Shown here: positions 44,065 to 53,210 of the stretch, in pieces
Numbering within the stretch: position 1 is the stretch's first letter
Layout of the letters: every line of letters begins with the position of its first letter
NCBI RefSeq assembly: GCF_002157505.1
Contig: NZ_NFSC01000023.1
Location: 1-64,000 of the forward strand
From: Arthrobacter agilis
Lineage (GTDB): Bacteria > Actinomycetota > Actinomycetes > Actinomycetales > Micrococcaceae
Length of the DNA stretch: 64,000 nucleotides
Reading direction: 5' to 3'
The notes under the pieces: generated by a model
Seen by the model: the letters and a program-made list of their open reading frames with translations, nothing else
Database searches by the model: none
Told to the model about the DNA's origin: nothing
Translations under genes and position numbers: made by a program

Positions 44065-44880
44065 TCAATCTTCAAGTTTTCCCATCGCCCAGGCCGAAGC
44101 TTCGGGCAAGGGAGGCACGCCGGCGGGAACGGGGAACCCGCGGAACGCGATGATCCCGTCCGCGACGGCGCGGGCCGCCGAGTGCTGCACGACGTGCGGC
44201 TGGCCCTCGATCTCGAGAAACGAACCGAACCGCGCCCGCTCCGCCAGTTCCCTGCACCAGCGGCGCCGTGCCACCGGATCCCGGCCTCCCCGCACCACCA
44301 GGACGGGGCACTGGACCCGCTCGACGGCGCGCTCCAGGGGGTACTCCATCATGGGCAGCAGCTGGCGGAGGTACCAGCGCATGCCCGTCCGGAGGTAGTC
44401 GGTGTAGACCGTGAAATTCGCCGAGGGGGTTTCGCGGAGCGTGTCGTGTCCGAGGGAGATCGCCTGCTGCAGGACGGTCCGGCGACGCCTGTCCACGACG
44501 GGTCCGATGAGGACGATCCGTTCGGCGAGGGCCGGGAACTGCAGGGCGACCGCTGTGACGAATTGCACGCCCATGGAATGGCCTACGAGCGTGCAGGAGG
44601 TGATCCCGAGTGCGGTGAGGGCCTCGCCGATGAGTGCGGCGTGGTCCTCGACGCCGAGCTCCCTCCGGGGCTGCGAGTCCGGCCCGTATCCGGGCAGGTC
44701 GATCGAGTGCACGACGGCGTCCGCGGCGAGTTCGCCCCGGAGGCGGTCGAGGTAGCGATGCGTCATGCCCAGTCCATGGACGAGGACGTACGGGCTCCGG
44801 GCGGTGTCGGGTCCCGGCGTCGTGAGTACGCGGACGGTCAGGTTGTCGACCTGCACGGTGCTGAGGATGGTCGTTAGCAT
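44065..44880 (-). CDS. Alpha/beta-fold hydrolase
   Basis: A 271-residue hydrolase with VLVHGLGMTHRYLDRL at the oxyanion loop, LVGHSMGVQF at the nucleophile, an aspartate in VVRGGRDPVA and a histidine in GQPHVVQHSA. The triad looks complete. It resembles epoxide-hydrolase/esterase-type enzymes, with no specific substrate evident. ATG at 44880. It lies between marR and a divergent response regulator. Confidence 0.82.
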   Translation of the reverse strand: MLTTILSTVQVDNLTVRVLTTPGPDTARSPYVLVHGLGMTHRYLDRLRGELAADAVVHSIDLPGYGPDSQPRRELGVEDHAALIGEALTALGITSCTLVGHSMGVQFVTAVALQFPALAERIVLIGPVVDRRRRTVLQQAISLGHDTLRETPSANFTVYTDYLRTGMRWYLRQLLPMMEYPLERAVERVQCPVLVVRGGRDPVARRRWCRELAERARFGSFLEIEGQPHVVQHSAARAVADGIIAFRGFPVPAGVPPLPEASAWAMGKLED

Positions 44881-44982
44881 CCGGGCAGTCTACGGGTGCG
44901 ATTGCCGGGATTCTCAAGATTTGTTCAAGGCAAATCCGTGCCCGGGGCGCCAAGGAACACCGATGTGTGAAACCCTTGTTTC

Positions 44983-45723
44983 ATGTCCGTTCCTCCGTCC
45001 CAGCGCACCGCGCTGATCGTCGAGGACGATCCGGACATCCGCGAACTGCTCGCCACGACGTTGCGCATGAACGGATTCACCATCGTCGAGGCCTCGTCGG
45101 GGCTCGAGGGACTGGCGGCGCTGAAGGAACACCGGCCCGACCTGGTCACCCTCGACCTCAACCTGCCGGATCTCGACGGCGTCGAAGTGTGCCGGCAGTG
45201 CCGCGCCGTCAGTGACGCGTACATCGTGATGGTGACGGCACGGCAGGACGAGATCGACCGCCTGATCGGCCTCGAGATCGGTGCGGACGACTTCATCGGC
45301 AAGCCCTTCAGCCCCCGGGAGCTCTCCGCACGCGTGTCGGCGATGTTCCGCCGTCCCCGCACCGGCGCCGGCGCCGGCAATGTCCAGCCGCCGGAACTCG
45401 GCGGCAACGAGCTGCTGCGCCACAACGGCCTGGTCATGGACGTCGAGGGTCGCGTCGTCACCCTTGCCGGCCAGGAGCTCGCACTGACCCGCATCGAGTT
45501 CGACCTGCTGGAGACACTCCTGACGGGGGCCCAGCGGGTGTGGACCCGCGAGGCACTGCTGAACCGGGTGTGGGGGGACGGCTGGAGCCAGGACCACCAC
45601 CTCGTCGAGGTGCACATCCGCAACCTCCGCAAGAAGCTCGGGGAGGACATCACCAATCCCCGATTCATCCGGACGGTGCGCGGCGTGGGGTACCGCATGA
45701 TGCCGGGCGACCAGCAGGACTGA
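44983..45723 (+). CDS. OmpR/PhoB-family response regulator (paralogue 2)
   Basis: A 246-residue response regulator: receiver domain with VEDD, LVTLDLNLPD (phospho-Asp), MVTARQDE and IGKPF, then a winged helix ending FIRTVRGVGYRMMP. It is close to paralogue 1 at 26736 but has a shorter linker and Gly in place of Val before the conserved Lys. No kinase gene is adjacent. The inverted repeat TGAAAC-CCTT-GTTTCA (44968-44983) runs into the start codon and could occlude it or bind a regulator. Confidence 0.92.
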   Translation: MSVPPSQRTALIVEDDPDIRELLATTLRMNGFTIVEASSGLEGLAALKEHRPDLVTLDLNLPDLDGVEVCRQCRAVSDAYIVMVTARQDEIDRLIGLEIGADDFIGKPFSPRELSARVSAMFRRPRTGAGAGNVQPPELGGNELLRHNGLVMDVEGRVVTLAGQELALTRIEFDLLETLLTGAQRVWTREALLNRVWGDGWSQDHHLVEVHIRNLRKKLGEDITNPRFIRTVRGVGYRMMPGDQQD

Positions 45724-45781
45724 CGGCGGCCGGTCCCGCGGGTGCATCCACCGGTTTGTCTGTGGATGAAACACTGGATAC

Positions 45782-47464
45782 GTGGCTCATCTCGACGTAT
45801 CCGGCATCGATTACTTTCTCTCCGACGGCAGGCAACTGCTCAACGGCGTGGCCTTCAAGGTCGGCGACGGCCATAAGACGGCGCTGATCGGGCCGAACGG
45901 CACAGGGAAGACCACCCTTCTGCGCATCATCGGCGGTGACCTCACGCCCGACGAAGGGGCGGTGAGCCGCTCGGGGACCATGGGGATCATGCGGCAGTTC
46001 GTCGGCCAGGTGCGCGACGACACGACCGTCCGCGACCTGCTCGTCTCGGCCGCACCACCGGTGCTGGCAGCCGCGGCCAAGAGGATCGACGACGCCGAAC
46101 TCGCCATGATGGAAGCCGATGACGAGCCCACCCAGATGAACTACGCCCAGGCCATCGCGGACTGGGGCGATGCCGGCGGCTACGAACTCGAGACCACGTG
46201 GGACGAGGTCACGATGGCTGCCCTCGGCGTCCCGTTCGACCGCGCGCAATACCGGGCGGCGTCGTCGCTCTCGGGTGGCGAGCAGAAGCGGCTGGTGCTC
46301 GAAGCGCTGTTCTCGGGTCCTGACGAGTTCCTGCTCCTCGACGAGCCGGACAACTACCTCGACGTCCCCGGCAAGCGCTGGCTCGAGGCGAAGCTGCGTG
46401 AGTCGAAGAAGTCCGTGCTGTTCGTCAGCCACGACCGCGAATTGCTCGCCAATGCCGCGACGCGCATCGTGACGCTCGAGCCGGGCGCCCTGGGGGCGTC
46501 GTCGTGGACCCACGGCGGCGGGTTCGAGACCTACCTGAAGGCGCGCGAGGACCGGAACGCGCGCTTCGAGGAGCTGCGCAAGCGCTGGGACGAGGAGCAC
46601 ATCAAGCTCAAGGAACTCGTCAACATGTACAAGAACAAGGCGGCGTTCCGCTCGGACATGGCCAACCGGTACCACGCGGCGCAGACCCGCCTCGCGAAGT
46701 TCCTGGAGGCGGGGCCGCCGGAAGCGATCCCGCTGGAGCAGAACGTGTCCATGCGGCTGCAGGGCGGGCGGACCGCCAAGCGCGCCGTCGTGGCCCAGAA
46801 GCTCGAACTGACGGGCCTCATGAAGCCGTTCAGCACCGAGATCTGGTTCGGCGACCGTGTGGGAGTACTCGGGTCCAACGGCTCCGGCAAGTCGCACTTC
46901 CTGCGCCTGCTGGCCGGTGGCGGGTCGGACCCGGACAAGGAGCACCTGCCCGTGTCCGACGTCGATATCGCGCCGGTTCCCCACGAGGGTTCCGTGAAGC
47001 TGGGGGCGCGCATCCGGCCGGGGTTCTTCGCCCAGACGCACTCGCGCCCCGACCTCCTCGGGCGCACGCTCATCGACATCCTCCACCGGGGCGACGAGCA
47101 CCGGTCCGGCCTGGGCCGCGAGGCAGCGTCCGCCGTCCTCGACCGCTATGGGCTGGCAGCACAGGCCGAGCAGCCCTACGACTCCCTGTCGGGCGGTCAG
47201 CAGGCCCGCCTGCAGATCCTCCTGCTGGAGCTGTCGGGTGCAACCCTGCTGCTGCTCGACGAGCCGACGGACAACCTCGACCTGCATTCGGCGGAGGCTC
47301 TCGAGCGCGCCATCGATGCCTTCGAGGGCACGGTCATGGCCGTGACGCACGACCGCTGGTTCGCCCGGAGTTTCGACCGGTTCCTCGTCTTCGGCTCCGA
47401 TGGCAAGGTGTACGAGACGAAGGAATCCGTGTGGGACGAGAGCCGGGTCGTCCGCGCCCGCTGA
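45782..47464 (+). CDS. ABC-F family ATPase (ribosome-associated type)
   Basis: A 560-residue soluble protein with two ABC domains and no membrane segment. Domain 1: GPNGTGKTT, LSGGEQKR, LLLDEPDNYLD. Domain 2: GSNGSGKSH, LSGGQQARL, LLLDEPTDNLD. A charged helical linker (ARFEELRKRWDEEHIKLKEL) joins them. ABC-F proteins act on the ribosome as translation factors or antibiotic-protection factors; which applies here cannot be said. GTG start at 45782. A DnaA-box palindrome follows 30 bp after its stop. Confidence 0.9.
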   Translation: MAHLDVSGIDYFLSDGRQLLNGVAFKVGDGHKTALIGPNGTGKTTLLRIIGGDLTPDEGAVSRSGTMGIMRQFVGQVRDDTTVRDLLVSAAPPVLAAAAKRIDDAELAMMEADDEPTQMNYAQAIADWGDAGGYELETTWDEVTMAALGVPFDRAQYRAASSLSGGEQKRLVLEALFSGPDEFLLLDEPDNYLDVPGKRWLEAKLRESKKSVLFVSHDRELLANAATRIVTLEPGALGASSWTHGGGFETYLKAREDRNARFEELRKRWDEEHIKLKELVNMYKNKAAFRSDMANRYHAAQTRLAKFLEAGPPEAIPLEQNVSMRLQGGRTAKRAVVAQKLELTGLMKPFSTEIWFGDRVGVLGSNGSGKSHFLRLLAGGGSDPDKEHLPVSDVDIAPVPHEGSVKLGARIRPGFFAQTHSRPDLLGRTLIDILHRGDEHRSGLGREAASAVLDRYGLAAQAEQPYDSLSGGQQARLQILLLELSGATLLLLDEPTDNLDLHSAEALERAIDAFEGTVMAVTHDRWFARSFDRFLVFGSDGKVYETKESVWDESRVVRAR

Positions 47465-47493
47465 ACGGCCTTCGTCCACAGGTCCTCCACAGG

Positions 47494-47515
47494 GTTATCC
47501 ACAATCGTGGATAAC
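47494..47515. promoter_or_regulatory. Inverted pair of DnaA-box sequences
   Basis: GTTATCCAC-AATC-GTGGATAAC is a perfect 9-bp inverted repeat. It contains the consensus DnaA box TTATCCACA on the plus strand (47495-47503) and TTATCCACG on the minus strand (47506-47514). Two TCCACAG half-sites lie just upstream (47475-47491). It could also fold as a weak terminator for the ABC-F gene. Confidence 0.55.
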
Positions 47516-47591
47516 GTGGTCGCCGCGAACCCGGATCGGCGGCCCTTGTAAGGTGAACGGCGGGACACCGCAGCGCGGCGATGGGGGAATC

Positions 47592-48635
47592 ATGCGGACT
47601 CGGAGAAGTACGCGTATGAAGGGCGGCGCCGCCGTCGTGGTGGTACTGATCGCGGCGGTGGCGGTCAAGCTGGTCGACCAGTCGGTCTTCGGACCCGACA
47701 AGCCGGTCGAGGCCTACCTCGACGCCCTCGTCGCAGGCGACGCCGAGGCCTCCAGGAGCCTCCTCGGAAGAACCGCCGTCGACGGGCAGGACGCCCTGCT
47801 GGCGAACGCCGTGTACGGTGCGGCCGATCACCGCATCACGGGTTACGAGCTCGGTGACATCTCGGTGAACGATGACACCGCCACGGTGGTCGCTGACCTG
47901 ACGCAGGACGGAAGCACCAGCACCCTCGAGTTCACCCTGACCCGGACCGGGTTCACCGGCGTGTTCTTCGGCGAGTGGCGCCTGGACGGGCCGGAACCCG
48001 TCACCGACATCAGCATGGTGATCCCCGAGGACCTGCAGGCCATCACCGTCAACGGAGCCGACGTGGCTCTTCCTCCAGGAGAGGCCAGTCCGTACCCGGG
48101 ACTGCGTTCCGTGGTCCTCCCGGCGCTTCCCGGAGAGTACGTCGTTCCGCCGCCGGCGCCCTCCCGGTACCTGTCCTACGGGACCCAGCAAGCGGTCACG
48201 GTTCCGGCGGACGGGGTGGCATCACGCGGAGTGCTGGTGAAGCCGGCTGCGACCCCTGCGGTCATGGCCGACGCCGTCGCCGAGGTCACCGCGGCCCTCG
48301 ACCGGTGCATCGCCTCCACGGAGGCCGCTCCGAGCGGCTGCCCGAACAGCTCCTACATGTTCGGGGATCCCGAGGATGTCCGCAGTCCACGCTGGACACT
48401 GGTCAAGGAGCCGACCTTCACGCTCGAGCAGTCCTACGAGCCCGGAATGTACCGGCTCTGGTCCGACGACGCCGAGGCCACCTTCTCGTACGAGCGCAAC
48501 GCGGAGTTCGACAGCGCAGAACCACCGCGCTGGACGCGCGAGGAGGACACCCGAAGGATCTCCCTGGGTGCGACCGTGACCGTGACGGCCGAGGATATCG
48601 AGGTGGAACTGGACCAGGCGGCTCCGGGACAGTAG
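47592..48635 (+). CDS. Membrane-anchored protein of unknown function
   Basis: A 347-residue protein with a basic N terminus, one membrane helix (about residues 10-28, AAVVVVLIAAVAVKLVDQSV) and a large extracytoplasmic part. Residues about 35-110 (KPVEAYLDALVAGDAEASRS) resemble the DUF4878/NTF2-like lumazine-type fold seen in actinobacterial lipoproteins and anchored proteins. The rest is unassigned. A GGGGGAA ribosome site precedes the ATG at 47592; no partner gene is evident. Confidence 0.75.
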   Translation: MRTRRSTRMKGGAAVVVVLIAAVAVKLVDQSVFGPDKPVEAYLDALVAGDAEASRSLLGRTAVDGQDALLANAVYGAADHRITGYELGDISVNDDTATVVADLTQDGSTSTLEFTLTRTGFTGVFFGEWRLDGPEPVTDISMVIPEDLQAITVNGADVALPPGEASPYPGLRSVVLPALPGEYVVPPPAPSRYLSYGTQQAVTVPADGVASRGVLVKPAATPAVMADAVAEVTAALDRCIASTEAAPSGCPNSSYMFGDPEDVRSPRWTLVKEPTFTLEQSYEPGMYRLWSDDAEATFSYERNAEFDSAEPPRWTREEDTRRISLGATVTVTAEDIEVELDQAAPGQ

Positions 48636-48654
48636 CCCGGGCGACGATCGGCCG

Positions 48655-49287
48655 TTATCGTGCGGCGACGGCCAGGAAGGTGATGGGCAGGTCCAGCAGT
48701 TCCAGGGGACCGTGGGGACCTTCTCCCTCCAGGAGGAGTGCGTCGCCGGCCTCCATCGTGTATTCGTAGGCTCCGTGGCCGTAGGTCATCCGCCCTGAGA
48801 GCATGTAGATGAACTCCGTGCCGGGGTGCTGGAACAGCGGAAAGATGTCCGACGCATCCGTCAGGGTCACCAGCGTCGGTTCGATGGCGTCGCTGCGCCC
48901 TTTGAGGACCCCCAGCACGCGGTACTCGTGGCCGTGCTGCGTTCCGCTGCGCACGGTCACGCTGCCCTGCCCGTTCTTCGTGAAGGCAGCGTCCCGGTCC
49001 GTGTCGGCACCGCGGAACAGCGCCGTGACCGGGATCTCGAGCCCGTCCGCCAGTCGCTGCAGCGTCGTCAGGGAACAGGACGTGCTGGCCGTCTCGATCT
49101 TCGACACCATGGCCTTCGACATCCCGGTGCGCAGGGCGAGTTCCGAGGCGGAGATCCCCTGGGCCAGCCTGTACCGGCGGACTTGGCCGGCGATGACCCG
49201 TTCCAGCTTCCCTGTCACGCTGTCGTCCGCGTCGTCCGCCCTGGTGTCCGCCGTTATGTCTCCCGTCCCGCCGGCCCGCCTCATCAT
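48655..49287 (-). CDS. XRE-family regulator with C-terminal cupin
   Basis: A 210-residue regulator: helix-turn-helix at about residues 30-90 (LAQGISASELALRTGMSKAM, then KIETA) and a cupin at about 130-205 (QHPGTEFIYMLSGRMTYGHG). This PuuR/HipB-cupin type usually senses amines or amino acids. It is the last gene of the seven-gene nitrogen operon; its ATG overlaps the amidohydrolase stop. The first 25 residues are acidic and low-complexity. Confidence 0.9.
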   Translation of the reverse strand: MMRRAGGTGDITADTRADDADDSVTGKLERVIAGQVRRYRLAQGISASELALRTGMSKAMVSKIETASTSCSLTTLQRLADGLEIPVTALFRGADTDRDAAFTKNGQGSVTVRSGTQHGHEYRVLGVLKGRSDAIEPTLVTLTDASDIFPLFQHPGTEFIYMLSGRMTYGHGAYEYTMEAGDALLLEGEGPHGPLELLDLPITFLAVAAR

Positions 49288-50606
49288 CCCGCCATCATAG
49301 GTGCGTGCAGGGGAGATGCCGGGGTGCCGGCCGCTTCCAGCAGGCCCTGGAGGACGTCCGCGAGCGCTCGTGCTCCTGCTTCCGCATCGGCATCCTCAAC
49401 CCATTCCTCCGGTGAGTGCGAGATGCCGCTCGGGTTCCGGACGAACAGCATGGCGGTGGGGAGACGGCCGGCCAGCACGCCCGCGTCGTGGCCGGCGCCC
49501 GTGTCCAGGACCGGTGCCACCGGAAGGAGCGTCCGGAGCCGGTCCCGCAGGCCTGGATCGAAGTGCACGGTGGGGCTGAGGGACTCGGCGTCGAGTGTGA
49601 CCGTGCAACCCTCCTCCGCCGCGATGAGGCGGGCCCGGGAGTGGATCGATTCGACGAGGGAGGCCGTCACCTCGTCCCGCGGGTGCCGGGCGTCGATCCA
49701 CAGGTCCACACGGGACGGGATGACATTGGTGCCGCCCGGGACAGGCTGGAGCCGGCCCACCGTCGCGCGTGCATCCCGGTACTGCAGGGCGATGTTCCTG
49801 ATCTCCACCATCATGCGGGCGGCGGCGACCATCGGGTCGCGGCGGTCGGTCATGAGGGTGGTCCCTGCGTGGTTGCCCTGGCCGTGGACCGACAGCCTCC
49901 ACCGGCCGTGGCCGAGGATGGACGTGCCGACAGCCACCGGCTGGTCGAGGTCGATCAGTCCCCTGCCCTGTTCGACGTGCAGCTCGACGAACACCCCCAG
50001 CTGGTCGAGCGCTGCGGGGTCCGCTCCGATCCGCCGGGGGTCCTGCCCGTTCGCCGCGGCCACGTCGGCGTAGGTGTCGCCATCGGCGTCCTTGAGGCTG
50101 CGGGCCTTGTCCGGATCCAGGGCGCCCGTGAGCAGCCGGGAGCCCAGGCACGCCACCCCGAACCGGGAGCCTTCCTCCTCGGGGAAGACGGCGATGGCCA
50201 GCGGACGCCCGGGACGGAACCGGCGGCTCCGCAGGATGTCGACGGCGACGAGCGCTGATGCCACGCCGAGTGGACCGTCGAACTCCCCGCCGCCGGGAAC
50301 GGAGTCGAGGTGACTGCCGGTGACGACGGCGTCCCTGCGCTCGCCGTCGTCCGTGTCCCACCATGCCCAGACGATCCCATTCGCGTCGGTGGAGACGTCC
50401 AGTCCCCGGCGTCGGGCCTGCTCGGTGAACCAGCAGCGGAGTTCCGTTTCGGCGCTCGAGAAGACCGGCCTGGAGTAGCCGCCGCGACGGGCGTCCGTTC
50501 CGACGCCGGAGATGTCCCGCAGGAGACCCGATACGGTGCCTGCCGCCGGGTCTGCTGTCGGGTCTGCTGTCGGGTCTGCTACCGGGTCGTCGGTCGAGGG
50601 GCGCAC
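49284..50606 (-). CDS. M20-family amidohydrolase (N-carbamoyl amino acid hydrolase / allantoate amidohydrolase type)
   Basis: A 440-residue metalloenzyme that removes N-carbamoyl groups from amino acids. Metal ligands are visible: His in TGSHLDSVPGGG, Asp in FDGPLGVAS, Glu in FPEEEGSRFG, His in VELHVEQGRG and His in GISHSPEEW. GTG at 50606 with AGGAAGG upstream. Residues about 8-22 are an Asp-Pro repeat coded by three 12-bp tandem units. Next to a sarcosine-oxidase-like gene, N-carbamoylsarcosine is a possible substrate. Confidence 0.87.
   Translation of the reverse strand: MRPSTDDPVADPTADPTADPAAGTVSGLLRDISGVGTDARRGGYSRPVFSSAETELRCWFTEQARRRGLDVSTDANGIVWAWWDTDDGERRDAVVTGSHLDSVPGGGEFDGPLGVASALVAVDILRSRRFRPGRPLAIAVFPEEEGSRFGVACLGSRLLTGALDPDKARSLKDADGDTYADVAAANGQDPRRIGADPAALDQLGVFVELHVEQGRGLIDLDQPVAVGTSILGHGRWRLSVHGQGNHAGTTLMTDRRDPMVAAARMMVEIRNIALQYRDARATVGRLQPVPGGTNVIPSRVDLWIDARHPRDEVTASLVESIHSRARLIAAEEGCTVTLDAESLSPTVHFDPGLRDRLRTLLPVAPVLDTGAGHDAGVLAGRLPTAMLFVRNPSGISHSPEEWVEDADAEAGARALADVLQGLLEAAGTPASPLHAPMMAG
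50548..50589 (+). repeat. 12-bp tandem repeat in the amidohydrolase 5' end
   Basis: GGGTCTGCTGTC occurs twice in full, then once with the end changed to ACC, then partly. It codes for repeated Ala-Asp-Pro-Thr units in the N terminus of the minus-strand protein. It may vary in copy number. Confidence 0.7.
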
Positions 50607-50671
50607 TGGCTGAACCTTCCTGGAGGGAACGGGAGGAATCTAGACGGGAGGAACCGACTCGCGGGTCCGGA

Positions 50672-51808
50672 TCAGCGCGCGCTGATCCGGGTGGTGGCCT
50701 GCCGGAACCGCGGGGGGAGATCCGCCGAGCCGGTTGCGAGATCGGCCGCCCAGTGACCGATGAGGGGTGCGAATTTCGCGCCGTGGCCGGAGCAGGGGGA
50801 GACGACCGTCAGTCCGTCTGCCCGATCGAGGAAGAACTCCTCGTCGGGGGTGTTCGTGAAGAGGCAGGTGGTCTCCGCGTAGGGCTCGGGGTCGAGGCCC
50901 GGCAGGTACCGCCGCACGTAATCGACGACCCGGTGCCGGTTCGCAGGATCGATGACGCCGTCCTGCTGTGCCGCGGACGGGAGAACCTTGCCCCCGTTGA
51001 ATTCGGCCACCTTCTGGCCCGAGAAGTCCGCGTCCCGCCCGCCGGGCAGCCCGTAGACCTGGATGTCCGCGGCCTTGTGGATGAACGTGGGCCAGGGGCC
51101 GGCGTCGCGGTACCGGAAGTGGAAGGCCTGTTCCTGCCGCACCGTGATCTCCGGGATGCCGGAGAGGAACCCCTTCGGCAGCGGGAGGTTTCCCAGCAGG
51201 TCCGGGAGCCAGCCGCCGGCAGCGACGACGACGTTCCCGGTGACCACAGAGGTGCCGGTGTCGGACAGGACACGGTAGGCGTCGCCCTCCTGTTCCACTC
51301 CGGTGACGGTCCAGCCGGTCCTGAGTTCCGCGCCGAGTCCGACGGCCAGGTCCACCATCGCGGTGACCGAGGTCTCGGCGTCGATCACCCCCGCTCCCGG
51401 GTGCCACAGCACCGGGGTGTCGAAGGCGATGGCGGGCCAGCGGGACCTCGCCTCGTCCGCGCTGAGGACTTCATGGTCGACGCCGGCCCCGGCGAGGATC
51501 CCTGCCAGCAGCTCGGGCTGCCGACCTGCGCCGTAGTCGACGGCACCGGTCGGGGTGATGAGCTGCTTCCCACTCGTCCGCTCGAGCTCGTCCCAGAGGC
51601 TCTTCGACTCCACGACCGCCCCCGTGTAGAAGGGATCAGGGTAGGCGTAGCGGAAGATGCGCGCGGATCCGTGGGAGCTGCCGCCATGGCTGGCCGGTAC
51701 GTCGCGTTCCAGGATGGTCACCGAGTGGCCGCGCGCGGCGAGCTGCCAGGCGGCGGCGGCACCGGCCAGCCCGGCGCCGACCACGACGAAGTCGGAGGAA
51801 TCGGTCAT
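50672..51808 (-). CDS. solA: Monomeric sarcosine oxidase / N-methyl amino acid oxidase-like flavoprotein
   Basis: A 378-residue FAD oxidase of the MSOX/SolA type, which demethylates N-methyl amino acids to give formaldehyde and H2O2. It has VVGAGLAGAAAAWQLAARGH at the N terminus, GSSHGSARIFRYAY, and TTCLFTNTPDEEFF with the cysteine that binds FAD covalently in MSOX, then SGHGAKFAP. It is fifth in an operon after glnT-glxBCD, 9 bp after glxD. It may oxidise N-methylglutamate or sarcosine. The gene symbol is by similarity. Confidence 0.85.
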   Translation of the reverse strand: MTDSSDFVVVGAGLAGAAAAWQLAARGHSVTILERDVPASHGGSSHGSARIFRYAYPDPFYTGAVVESKSLWDELERTSGKQLITPTGAVDYGAGRQPELLAGILAGAGVDHEVLSADEARSRWPAIAFDTPVLWHPGAGVIDAETSVTAMVDLAVGLGAELRTGWTVTGVEQEGDAYRVLSDTGTSVVTGNVVVAAGGWLPDLLGNLPLPKGFLSGIPEITVRQEQAFHFRYRDAGPWPTFIHKAADIQVYGLPGGRDADFSGQKVAEFNGGKVLPSAAQQDGVIDPANRHRVVDYVRRYLPGLDPEPYAETTCLFTNTPDEEFFLDRADGLTVVSPCSGHGAKFAPLIGHWAADLATGSADLPPRFRQATTRISAR

Positions 51809-51817
51809 GGAGGAACC

Positions 51818-53197
51818 CTAGCCTGCGCCGGGGATCCAGCTGGTCCCTGCGAGGGGAACCCGTGCCATGGCCGATGCCTCGATCGTGAGGGCCACGAGGT
51901 CCTCGGGTTCGAGGTTGTGCAGGTGCGACTTCCCGCAGGCCCGGGCGATGGTCTGGGCCTCCATGGTGAGGACGCGGAGGTAGTTGGCCAGACGGCGGCC
52001 AGCGGCGACCGGGTCGAGCCGCGAGGCGAGGTCCGGGTCCTGGGTGGTGATGCCGGCAGGGTCGCGGCCGTCCTGGAAATCGTCGTAGAAGCCGGCGGCG
52101 GACCCGAGTGCCGAATATTCGGCCGCGTACCGGGGGTCATTGTCGCCGAGGGCGATGAGTGCCGCGGTGCCAATCGCGACGGCGTCGGCCCCCAGGGCCA
52201 GAGCCTTGGCGACATCGGCACCGGTGCGGATGCCACCGGAGACGATGAGCTGGACCTTCCGGTGGACGCCCAGTTCCTGCAGAGCCTGGACCGCCTGGGG
52301 GATGGCGGCGAGGGTCGGGATGCCCACGTTCTCGATGAAGACCTGCTGCGTCGCTGCCGTCCCTCCCTGCATGCCGTCGACCACCACCACGTCGGCGCCG
52401 GACTTCACGGCGAGGGCGGTGTCGTAGTACGGGCGTGAGGCGCCGATCTTGACGTAGATGGGTGTCTTCCAGTCGGTGATCTCCCGGAGCTCGCCGATCT
52501 TGATCTCGAGGTCGTCCGGTCCGGTCCAGTCCGGGTGGCGGCTGGCCGAGCGCTGGTCGATACCCACGGGCAGGGTCCTCATCCCGGCCACGCGCTCGGT
52601 GATCTTCTGGCCCAGCAGCATGCCGCCGCCGCCGGGCTTGGCGCCCTGGCCCAGAACGATCTCAATGGCGTCCGCCTTGCGCAGGTCGTCCGGGTTCATG
52701 CCGTAGCGGGACGGGAGGTACTGGTACACCAGGTGCCTGGACTGGCCGCGCTCCTCGGGCGTCATGCCGCCGTCGCCCGTGGTGGTCGAGGTGCCGACCT
52801 CGCTCGCCCCGCGGCCGAGCGCTTCCTTCGCATTGGCCGACAGGGCGCCGAAGCTCATGCCGGCGATGGTCACCGGGGTCTGCAGGTGCAGGGGCCTGCT
52901 GGCGTGCCGGTCGCCGAGGACGACGTCGGTATCGCACTTCTCGCGGTAGCCCTCCAGCGGATAGCGGGACATGGACGCGCCGAGGAAGAGCAGGTCGTCG
53001 AAGTGCGGGACCCGGCGCTTCGCACCCCAGCCGCGGATGTCATAGACCCCGGTGGCGGCGGCCCGCTGGATGTCGGCGATGGTCGCCCGGTCGAAGGTGG
53101 CGGATTCGCGCAGGCCCAGCGCGGCGATGTCCTGGGCAGGGAGCTCCTGGACGGGAACCTGTGCGGGAATGTCCTGCTGGATCGGGGTGAGGGTCAT
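51818..53197 (-). CDS. glxD: Glutamate-synthase-like FMN protein (GlxD / N-methylglutamate synthase subunit C type)
   Basis: A 459-residue FMN-binding protein equivalent to the central synthase domain of GltB. FMN and iron-sulfur motifs are seen: TPVTIAGMSFGALSANAKEA, GDGGMTPEERGQSRHLVYQY, GAKPGGGGMLLG, VVDGMQGGTAATQQ and GGIRTGADVAKALALGADA. As a separate subunit it works with GlxB and GlxC. In methylotrophs the equivalent three-gene set makes N-methylglutamate from methylamine and glutamate. The upstream gene glxC ends 13 bp before it. Confidence 0.9.
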   Translation of the reverse strand: MTLTPIQQDIPAQVPVQELPAQDIAALGLRESATFDRATIADIQRAAATGVYDIRGWGAKRRVPHFDDLLFLGASMSRYPLEGYREKCDTDVVLGDRHASRPLHLQTPVTIAGMSFGALSANAKEALGRGASEVGTSTTTGDGGMTPEERGQSRHLVYQYLPSRYGMNPDDLRKADAIEIVLGQGAKPGGGGMLLGQKITERVAGMRTLPVGIDQRSASRHPDWTGPDDLEIKIGELREITDWKTPIYVKIGASRPYYDTALAVKSGADVVVVDGMQGGTAATQQVFIENVGIPTLAAIPQAVQALQELGVHRKVQLIVSGGIRTGADVAKALALGADAVAIGTAALIALGDNDPRYAAEYSALGSAAGFYDDFQDGRDPAGITTQDPDLASRLDPVAAGRRLANYLRVLTMEAQTIARACGKSHLHNLEPEDLVALTIEASAMARVPLAGTSWIPGAG

Positions 53198-53210
53198 GGA
53201 TTCGTCCTTG

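Noticed and set aside
47475-47515. Replication origin suggested by DnaA boxes.
   Set aside because: Only two good boxes, no AT-rich unwinding element and no dnaA/dnaN/rpmH neighbours.
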